This document shows positions 57,201 to 64,000 of a stretch of DNA of 64,000 nt, one piece after another (the stretch's first letter is position 1; each line of letters begins with the position of its first letter). This stretch comes from Pyxicephalus adspersus. Its lineage: Eukaryota; Chordata; Amphibia; Anura; Pyxicephalidae. Both the position numbers and the translations under genes were made by a program. Under the pieces are notes generated by a model, which made no database searches, had not been told where the DNA came from, and worked only from the letters and a program-made list of their open reading frames with translations. Where the stretch lies: NCBI RefSeq assembly GCF_032062135.1, contig NC_092869.1, positions 48,263,397 to 48,327,396 of the forward strand. The letters are read 5' to 3'.

Positions 57201-60200
57201 CCTTCCACTAAAACAGATGATCTGCTTTAATACCACGTGTTATTAACAACCAGCGTCCTGATCACACTTGTAATTAAATTCTTTTAAACATGTTTTTCAT
57301 GCTTAAATATTTCTCTCCCGGTAAATCAAAAATCAACTGGCCCTAAAAATTTTGTAGGCGCTCTCACTAATTGATCACCTTTTTTTGAACCAACACTGCA
57401 GTGGCCTCTGATGTGTTCGGTATCACAGAGATCTTCCCTCACTACATGTATGCAAATTATGATTTAGGCCAATGTCCAGAGCTCTAATACTTCATTTTCA
57501 TTGACCTGATCTTTATTGTAGCACAAAACTGAGATATTTCTCACCCTTTTTACTACCGCAAGGACGTCTCTGTCCTTCTCCTGGCACAGAAGTTTCCTGA
57601 CGCACATTTCCAGCTGCTGCAACAAATGTTTATCCGCTGGAAGCTTCAGCGTGGACTTCAGCTTTGGCAACATGTAGCAAACCTTCATCCTAGGACATGG
57701 AGATAAACAATGAGAACGCAGAATAATTTGTGAATATCTATGGAATAATTTAAGGTGCTTATTAGGCCTGAAAATAACTGCAGTTTGGACTGTGTTCTGG
57801 TGAAATCTTTATATAACATGGAGGTCTTGGTGGAGGTTTTATAACTTGGCTAACTTGGTGGAGGTCCTGGTTTAAGCAGCCCATGGACATGATGGGACAT
57901 TCAGCCAGACTGAGTGATGGTTTCGTGTCTGAATTGGGGGACCATTAGATGTCTCTCTAACACTCACTGAAAAAATGTTTAGCAAAACATTCCCAATTGC
58001 TACTTCAGCTTTACGAATATATTGCAGAGCTGATGACATGAAGAATACATATATACCTGATTTCACTCTGAATCATTGATTTCTAAGACCAATAACAAAT
58101 GCCACCCATCTCCAGATCTATACATGCAAAAACATATTTCCATACATCTGTATGGGTTTATATGGCTACATATGGTATTTTGAGTTTTAAGATTTATTGT
58201 CCACTTACCTAACATTGGCAACAGGATCACTGGTCAGCTCTAGCACAGAGAGGTAAAAGTATTTGCAGAAGAAAGACTTTGAAAAGAACTCCATGATATA
58301 TTCACAGGTGTCCAGGAACCTCTGCCGGTTCCAGTAGCTCTTCCCCTGACCTAGTTCTAGAAAACAAAAATGGCACAGTAAGCAAGGCTGAAAAAAAACA
58401 TTTTCAGTGTATATTGATTCTGTCACCAATATAAAAAGTCTTATGATATTCCTAGCACAACTCATTGTTTCTTCAGAAACTGCTTATTGTTTGTTCCATA
58501 GACCTCTATCTCTGTACAGGACACAACAGAGAATATATAAATAAAGAATAAGTGCATTTTGCACTTTTTTTGCCGGCGCCATATAATATACCCATCCCTT
58601 TCCTGTCCCTCCACCTCCAAAATAAACCACGTCCCGCAGGTCCTGTGCTGACCTGCAATTATTTGCTGTTTATTCATGTTTCTAAGGGGGTTTGCTTCAA
58701 GTTCCATCTACCATGACCAACCAATGCATATGAAACAGCTGAACTTCACCCTCCATCCTGCAAAATGCTTTATTGCACTTAAAAGTGCTTGGTCCCACCA
58801 TTACCTCACTTCCAGAAGCATTTTACCAAAAGGGCTTAAATATGGGGATATCCCCCATGATTACCTGCCTTGGGTAATGAGTGTCATATTGTGAGGTCCT
58901 GGTGGGATTGTGTACTTTCAATGATGAAAGATAAAATATGGTTGCATTCCTTGTGCTGTTTGCTCTGCTTAGACAAAGCAAATCTTTTCTTTTTTTTGGC
59001 CTAACCAAAAAAAAAAAGTAGAATGCTATATTTTATTCTGTACATGGTATATTGTGAACACCCAGTTGATGAATAAGTAGGATGCTCATTTGTGGGGTCC
59101 CTACCATCTATTCTTTTCCCGGCTGTAAATTAATTATTTGCAACCCCGGTAGTTACACCCCAGCACAAGCTTGTAGTGGATAAGTTGGATTTGACAGCCA
59201 GAAAGGTTTTAAAGGTTTACATTTGGGTGATGTTGTAAAAAAAAAAAAAATCAAATGGATTCACGTACGTTCCACCAGTTTCTGGATGATTTCATGCCTT
59301 TGCTCCTGTTTTCGATTATAGCGTAGGAATATACACAACGTCCGGCTTGCCGCTTTCTGCACCGGTAACACATTCTGCAAACAAAGCAGCACATTTAAAA
59401 ATCTAGTGTGGATAGTGAAACCCCTCCTAATGGGCATAGATGGTTGGCAGACCTGGAAACTCAGCACAGGGATAGTGGGGAACATCTTACAATAGGTTCA
59501 TCATGTGTGCAGATGGGCACAGCAGTTATGAAGATCTGGGAACGGGAAAGAATGTAATTGTCCTTGACCCCCACTTTCTCCAGGGTCCCAAATGACAGAA
59601 TTTCAGGGCAGGAAAGCTCTGCATTTGGGTCATCTACTTTCAATTTGTTCAAGGCCCCATCATGTCTAAAAGAGTTCTTGCAATTTAGTTTGTTATTTCA
59701 GACAGTGTATATAGAAAATGAGTCTTACATTAGTTAAAATAATGGTGAACATTCTGTGCAGGAACCGATAATAGATCTGATCGCTGGAAATGATGTGAGG
59801 CAAGCAGGAGAATTTCTGTAGTAACTTCTCATGGCTACGCCATTTCAGGGAGCTGGCGACTCGCTGCTCTGCTGAGGTCAGTGCTGGGACCAGGTCAGGT
59901 ACAATCATGAGCTGCAAAGCAAACATAACTTTGAGTAAAGAAGTCACATAGAGATTTCACAATCTGCCGCTAGAGGGTGGAATACTACCAAGCTTATATG
60001 ACTCTCAGATCTCTAATGGTGCAGAAGCTATAAAATGAATCAATACATGGAAAAGCCATGCAAAGTGTGATCACATAACCTGATCTTTCCTCCGTATACC
60101 CATCATGAGCCATAAGATGTGTCCCTGTGTCATGTACCTAATAGGAGACAAATGCACATGCTACAAAACTGTAACCAACTTTCATCTAAATTATTTTCGA

Positions 60201-63200
60201 GAAGCATGTCCAGACGGGCAGCCAGAGGTTGCTATTATGTCCCTTTCCCCCATTAAGGCAAAATGATCTTTAGGAAAGAGGCAATGCAAGAAATGACAGG
60301 TTGGATCTCCACCTGGAGTCACGGCCAGGCATGTACATGCTCAAATGCCAGTGCCAGGTTGCCAACAATATTTTATACACCCTGACAGCCCAGCCACAAA
60401 AAGTTATGTGGTGCCAGGCATCATGGAACCCAGAAATTTAACAGTAAACAAAGAACTGAGTTCAACTTTACAATGCAGCATGTAAGAGCTTGTGTACACA
60501 AATGCTGTTATCAAACACTGCCTATGGATATTATATGTAGCACAGCTCAAACACATGCAACGGGCTACGCTGAACCTGCTTTTTATGCATCCTAAAAATC
60601 TGTTACAAATTGCAGCACAAAATATGTGAAGCACTGTCTTCTACAATATACCAATAAAGTGAATAGGAATCTGCTGACACCATTACATATAAAGAATGTT
60701 GCTACTTTGTAATTTACCTTGATTACCCAGCTGGAAAGCAACTAAAGTAGTGATGTTGGAGTTTAGCTGTAAAAATGTATTGATTGAATGTCCTGCAGCA
60801 TTTGTAATTTCTTTTTTGGTTTGTTTATGGGAATAACTATTATCCACCATCCTAAACTAACCATCTGTGGAGTGGCTTTTATGATCAGCAGTCTGTGACA
60901 AATCTGAGCACCAGGCATGTCTTATGGATGGCAGAGCAATCATCACTTTGGCATGGACACCTATACTAAGTTCTGGGAGTAGTGACCTGTTACCTCAAAC
61001 TTATCTTTGCCATAGGGCGGCCATAAATGAAGAGAGTGCCCAGGTCAGACCTGCCTGGGTAAATCAGTTTTAGAAACCTTAAAAATTCCTTTCCATTATC
61101 ACCCCTAAACCTGTTGACATTCAACCAGCTTGGCGTCAGTGCAGACCTTGTTATCTAACCCTGAGTTGTCGCCTCCGCTTGTCATGAGCTCCAGAGTTTC
61201 CGGAAGATGATCTATTAACCCGTCCAGAACCTGCAAAAGAGGCCATTGTTAAATACTAACTCNNNNNNNNNNNNNNNNNNNNNNNNNNNNNNNNNNNNNN
61301 NNNNNNNNNNNNNNNNNNNNNNNNNNNNNNNNNNNNNNNNNNNNNNNNNNNNNNNNNNNNNNNNNNNNNNNNNNNNNNNNNNNNNNNNNNNNNNNNNNNN
61401 NNNNNNNNNNNNNNNNNNNNNNNNNNNNNNNNNNNNNNNNNNNNNNNNNNNNNNNNNNNNNNNNNNNNNNNNNNNNNNNNNNNNNNNNNNNNNNNNNNNN
61501 NNNNNNNNNNNNNNNNNNNNNNNNNNNNNNNNNNNNNNNNNNNNNNNNNNNNNNNNNNNNNNNNNNNNNNNNNNNNNNNATATATATATATATATATATA
61601 ATTTGTGCTGACACTTTGGGTAAAAGATGAATGATAAATCTCATGTGTTTTTTAATGTTTGAATAAATTATATTTGTATTCAATAATTGATGTTGAATGG
61701 GAATAAATTATAATGGTGCCTTAAAAGTCCAGGAAGACATATTTAAATACATTTAGGTGAATACTAAGGTGGATGTTGCACCTTTACATTATACGTTATT
61801 TCTAACAAAAAAATGTAGGTAAGTTTTCATTTCTAACTGTGACCCCAGAGTTTTCACTTCATTTATTTTTATTTTATATACCAAATACATAACATAAATA
61901 TATTAAGAGATCAGCAGGACTCAGATGCCATGAAATTAAAATCATTTTAAAATGGCAACTGTTAACCAAACAGGACTGAATCCGACCAAGTGTTATCCAG
62001 TTGGGGATTACATCTGCTTTAATATTTCTTGGTCCAGAGGTGCCTGTAAAAGGTAACTGATCAGCAATAGAGTTTGAGATCATTTCACAATCCACCTGAT
62101 ACATTGGGTATGAGTCACTTTTTCTCTTATGCCGGGCTCCCTTCTAAATAATCTGCCCTTCCTGGGAAACAAAAGCAGACATTTTGGAAGGAAAAGCCAT
62201 TACCCCCTGCTGGCTTTCTTACCTCTAGGGAATCATCTTGTAGAAGGGCGACTAGTTCTTTGTGTATTAAATACACATTGGATCCTAAGAGCTTACAGAC
62301 CTATTAAACAAAAACATTTTTTAAAAGTTTGGTTATAACAGGATAAGCAGATATTCAATAGACTAGATGGAACTTTAAGTTTCAGCTCTCGGCACTTTAC
62401 ACATATTGTTGTAGTTGTAATAGTTTATTACCCAGATTGTTATAAAGGCAATAGGAGGCCTTCCAGTCTCATAAAAATGCACTTAAGTTGAACTTTATTA
62501 CGGCAGACTGCCGTATAAATAGTGCAAATAGATGCTGATGTGTTTCATTGACATTTGCTTCTTCAGGACCAAGTAGACATTTTTTGCATATGCTTGCTTT
62601 ATGTTTTTACAAATTGTTTGCAGATTAAAAGAAACACTATTGTCTGCCCCCCAACTAGTCTTGTGCCCTTGGTAATTGTGCTGGCTATTAAAGGTCATAC
62701 ATAGGCTATGGGGTTAGCATCATTTGGAGGGCGGGCTGTTATGCATTTTACAATGGTTTTTCAGTTTTTGCTTAAAAAAAAAAATTATTTTGTTTTCTTG
62801 GTTTGAACAGTAAACATGAAGGGAAAAATCCCACCTGGATAACGCAATGCAGCTTTTCTGTTAGACGGTATGGTATGGACAGATGGTATGGTATGGTATG
62901 GACCAATGGTATGGTAAGGACAGATAGTATGGTATGGACTGATTGTTTGGTATGGACAGATGGTATGGTACGGACTGATGGTATGGTATGATATGGACAG
63001 ATAGTATGGTATGGTATGGACAGATGGTATGGTATGGACTGATGGTATGGTATGGACNNNNNNNNNNNNNNNNNNNNNNNNNNNNNNNNNNNNNNNNNNN
63101 NNNNNNNNNNNNNNNNNNNNNNNNNNNNNNNNNNNNNNNNNNNNNNNNNNNNNNNNNNNNNNNNNNNNNNNNNNNNNNNNNNNNNNNNNNNNNNNNNNNN

Positions 63201-63714
63201 NNNNNNNNNNNNNNNNNNNNNNNNNNNNNNNNNNNNNNNNNNNNNNNNNNNNNNNNNNNNNNNNNNNNNNNNNNNNNNNNNNNNNNNNNNNNNNNNNNNN
63301 NNNNNNNNNNNNNNNNNNNNNNNNNNNNNNNNNNNNNNNNNNNNNNNNNNNNNNNNNNNNNNNNNNNNNNNNNNNNNNNNNNNNNNNNNNNNNNNNNNNN
63401 NNNNNNNNNNNNNNNNNNNNNNNNNNNNNNNNNNNNNNNNNNNNNNNNNNNNNNNNNNNNNNNNNNNNNNNNNNNNNNNNNNNNNNNNNNNNNNNNNNNN
63501 NNNNNNNNNNNNNNNNATGGTATGGTATGGACAGATAGTATGGTATGGACTGATGGTATGGTATGGACAGATGGCATGACCATCTCATACTTACTTCACA
63601 GAAGCCAAGAGCCATGGTGTGCCTGACGGATAAGTCCGGGTCATGACATAGACAGAAAAAGGTTGCATACAGCTCTATGTGGAAGTTTTTTACTCCTACA
63701 AACACGACCATGGC
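54200..63714 (-). CDS. PPP4R4: PPP4R4, protein phosphatase 4 regulatory subunit 4 (partial)
   Basis: A regulatory subunit that binds the catalytic subunit of the PP2A-like phosphatase PP4 in the cytosol. It is built mainly of HEAT-like helical repeats. Twelve exons were found, in coding order 63714-63595, 62300-62223, 61230-61147, 59911-59729, 59374-59269, 58356-58209, 57689-57545, 56868-56827, 55395-55321, 54625-54556, 54466-54386 and 54293-54200. All join in phase with GT/AG borders. Landmarks are FCLCHDPDLSVRHT, CKLLGSNVYLIHKEL, SLKWRSHEKLLQKF, ASRTLCIFLRYNRKQEQRHE, KSFFCKYF, ADKHLLQQLEMCVRKLLCQE, a Lys/Glu coiled segment (FEKDLLDQEKEREEHLLLEM) and KKSKLIRSQSF. These agree closely with the human protein. 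The N-terminal exons lie beyond the right edge and the final exon(s) were not found. The gene is convergent with the SERPINA10-like gene. Confidence 0.92.
54386..54466 (-). CDS. PPP4R4: PPP4R4 exon (RDSKTGSALPKSLP)
   Basis: 81 nt, in phase on both sides. The split Arg codon at its start reads R-RDSKTGSALPKSLP, like human RRDTKTPTQSLPK. Low-complexity Ser/Thr tail region. Confidence 0.8.
54556..54625 (-). CDS. PPP4R4: PPP4R4 exon (EQIEKEKQQ)
   Basis: 70 nt. It reads EQIEKEKQQSEARSSNEKNY and ends in DRK plus one base, continuing the charged coiled segment. Confidence 0.82.
55321..55395 (-). CDS. PPP4R4: PPP4R4 exon (FQKRFFEKDLLDQEKE)
   Basis: 75 nt (25 codons), phase 0 on both sides: FQKRFFEKDLLDQEKEREEH then LLLEM. 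Nearly identical to human over its length. Confidence 0.9.
55552..55765. repeat. Palindromic MITE in PPP4R4 intron
   Basis: A full-length copy: it starts 'gctgatttatttaagttctt' and ends with the inverse 'gagaactttcaggcttatta'. The two arms meet near 'gccaactgatggcaaatgat'. Confidence 0.75.
56135..56440 (+). repeat. SINE/LINE-tail-like dispersed repeat
   Basis: 'attattattacacaatattt', 'gtatagcgctgacataatat', 'gtacaaagtccatagtcatg', then 'cctaactgcatgtttttgga', 'atgtgggaggaaacccacac' and 'acctgggacccagcactgca'. This is a very common layout in amphibian and fish genomes. It lies in a PPP4R4 intron. The (ATT) end suggests retroposition in the opposite orientation. Confidence 0.75.
56827..56868 (-). 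CDS. PPP4R4: PPP4R4 micro-exon (TVLELDRMELSIDA)
   Basis: A 42-nt exon of exactly 14 codons between TTTGTACAG and GTAAGA. Human has TVLELDRMEMSMDA at the same place. It is too short to appear as an open frame. Confidence 0.92.
57545..57689 (-). CDS. PPP4R4: PPP4R4 exon (LPKLKSTLKLPADKHLLQQLE)
   Basis: 145 nt. It reads (R)MKVCYMLPKLKSTLKLPA, then DKHLLQQLEMCVRKLLCQEK, and ends DVLAVVKR. HEAT-repeat region. Confidence 0.94.
58209..58356 (-). CDS. PPP4R4: PPP4R4 exon (GKSYWNRQRFLDTCEYIME)
   Basis: 148 nt. It reads LGQGKSYWNRQRFLDTCEYI, then MEFFSKSFFCKYFYLSVLEL, and ends TSDPVANVR. Acceptor TTTTCTAG, donor GTTAG|GTAAGT. Confidence 0.93.
59269..59374 (-). CDS. PPP4R4: PPP4R4 exon (ASRTLCIFLRYNRKQEQRHE)
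   Basis: 106 nt. It reads NVLPVQKAASRTLCIFLRYN, then RKQEQRHEIIQKLVE plus one base. The donor GAAC|GTACGT was chosen because it gives the phase needed by the next exon (Q-LGQGKSYW). Confidence 0.92.
59729..59911 (-). CDS. PPP4R4: PPP4R4 exon (SLKWRSHEKLLQKFSCLP)
   Basis: 183 nt, 61 codons, phase 0. It reads LMIVPDLVPALTSAEQRVAS, then SLKWRSHEKLLQKFSCLPHI, and ends RMFTIILTN. It joins directly to NVLPVQ of the next exon, as in human. Confidence 0.93.
61147..61230 (-). CDS. PPP4R4: PPP4R4 exon (VLDGLIDHLPETLELM)
   Basis: 84 nt, 28 codons: VLDGLIDHLPETLELMTSGG then DNSGLDNK. Acceptor TTTGCAG, donor AAG|GTCTGC. It lies 32 bases from the first assembly gap. Confidence 0.88.
61263..61579. other. 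Assembly gap (317 N) followed by (AT)n
   Basis: The run of N lies in a PPP4R4 intron. (AT)n at 61580-61600 directly abuts it, so the gap probably spans a long AT microsatellite. Confidence 0.95.
62223..62300 (-). CDS. PPP4R4: PPP4R4 exon (VCKLLGSNVYLIHKELVALL)
   Basis: 78 nt, 26 codons: VCKLLGSNVYLIHKELVALL then QDDSLE. Phase 0 on both sides. It joins FCE of the previous exon and VLDG of the next. Confidence 0.92.
62865..63577. repeat. TATGG/TATGGACAGA satellite spanning an assembly gap
   Basis: A tandem array built from 'ggtatggtatggacagatggtatggtatggactgat' units, interrupted by 459 N (63058-63516). The same repeat resumes on the far side, so the true array length is unknown. It sits 18 bases from a PPP4R4 exon end. 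Confidence 0.95.
63595..63714 (-). CDS. PPP4R4: PPP4R4 exon (HDPDLSVRHTMALGFCE)
   Basis: 120 nt, 40 codons: AMVVFVGVKNFHIELYATFF, then CLCHDPDLSVRHTMALGFCE. HEAT-repeat region. Acceptor TTTTATAG at 63715, donor GAA|GTAAGT. Earlier exons lie off the right edge. Confidence 0.93.
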
Positions 63715-64000
63715 CTATAAAATGAGGTAAGATCAGTGTTATGGTAACATTCTTATACCAAAATATCAATTGTGACATTGAAAAGTAATTACAAGTAATT
63801 TGAGTGGAGAATAGATAGAAGCTCTGTTAGGTTTTAAATTTGTTTTTCCTTCCTTTATGTTCTGGTGAAAACTTTTATTAGAAGAAGGTTTGAGTGAAAA
63901 GATCATGAATCTCATTATCAGTGGATCAGCACTTTTTGTGGAAGAACTAAGAGTTTTCCTATCTAAAGCTGCAATCACACTTCCCTTGCCCCTACCTCAA
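63715..64000 (-). other. PPP4R4 intron at window edge
   Basis: No further exon was recognised before the end of the window. Confidence 0.5.

Noticed and set aside
59491..59665. Minus-strand ORF with good splice-like borders (reading ALNKLKVDDPNAELSCPEIL) between two PPP4R4 exons
   Set aside because: The flanking exons join directly in phase 0 (…ILTN to NVLPVQ…) as in the human protein. This 175-nt segment would shift the frame and has no counterpart there.
62785..63711. Long ORFs across the N gap on both strands
   Set aside because: They are created by N placeholders and the TATGG satellite; only the PPP4R4 exon at 63595-63714 is real.
1..64000. tRNA or other structured RNA genes
   Set aside because: I did not see a convincing A/B-box cloverleaf or other RNA gene by eye. 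A tRNAscan-SE/Infernal run would be needed to exclude small ones.

Overview
The window looks like vertebrate nuclear DNA, most probably from a frog (anuran). The genes are split by GT/AG introns, GC content is low, and much of the non-genic DNA is decayed transposons of kinds common in amphibian genomes (Tx1-type and L1 LINEs, hAT elements, palindromic MITEs, short tRNA/LINE-tail-like repeats). There is no bacterial or phage architecture. Many of the longer six-frame ORFs are chance or transposon relics. Real exons were recognised by reading frame, intron phase and family resemblance.

Layout. 1-10.7 kb: repeats only, dominated by a broken hAT transposon at about 6.5-9.4 kb. 10.75-18.3 kb: an apparently intact alpha-1-antitrypsin-like (clade A) serpin gene on the + strand, with TATA promoter, non-coding exon 1 and four coding exons of the classic 577/271/148/192-nt pattern. 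19-26.2 kb: a solo LTR and a degraded L1 on the - strand carrying a nested hAT element. 26.9-32.1 kb: a second serpin gene of the same family that has lost the end of exon 2 and all of exon 3. 32.4-45.9 kb: a decayed Tx1-type LINE (- strand) with a nested hAT element, remnants of one or two further serpin copies (exon 2 at 37.9-38.8 kb, exon 3 at 44.3 kb, exon 5 at 45.7 kb), and tandem repeats. 48.8-53.1 kb: a SERPINA10 (protein Z-dependent inhibitor)-like gene for which I find exons 2-4 but not the reactive-loop exon. 54.2-63.7 kb: twelve exons of PPP4R4 (protein phosphatase 4 regulatory subunit 4) on the - strand, running off the right edge. Two assembly gaps (N runs) lie in PPP4R4 introns.

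How it fits together. In human, PPP4R4 and SERPINA10 lie tail to tail at the edge of the SERPINA cluster, and the same arrangement is seen here, so this is the amphibian counterpart of that cluster edge. The serpins encode secreted, probably liver-made protease inhibitors. The array shows local birth and death: one intact copy, one exon-deleted copy, scattered exon relics and several partial exon duplications. I found no evidence for an undescribed type of biological system. The most interesting signals are the rapid remodelling of the serpin reactive loops and exons, and the apparent absence of the SERPINA10 loop exon.
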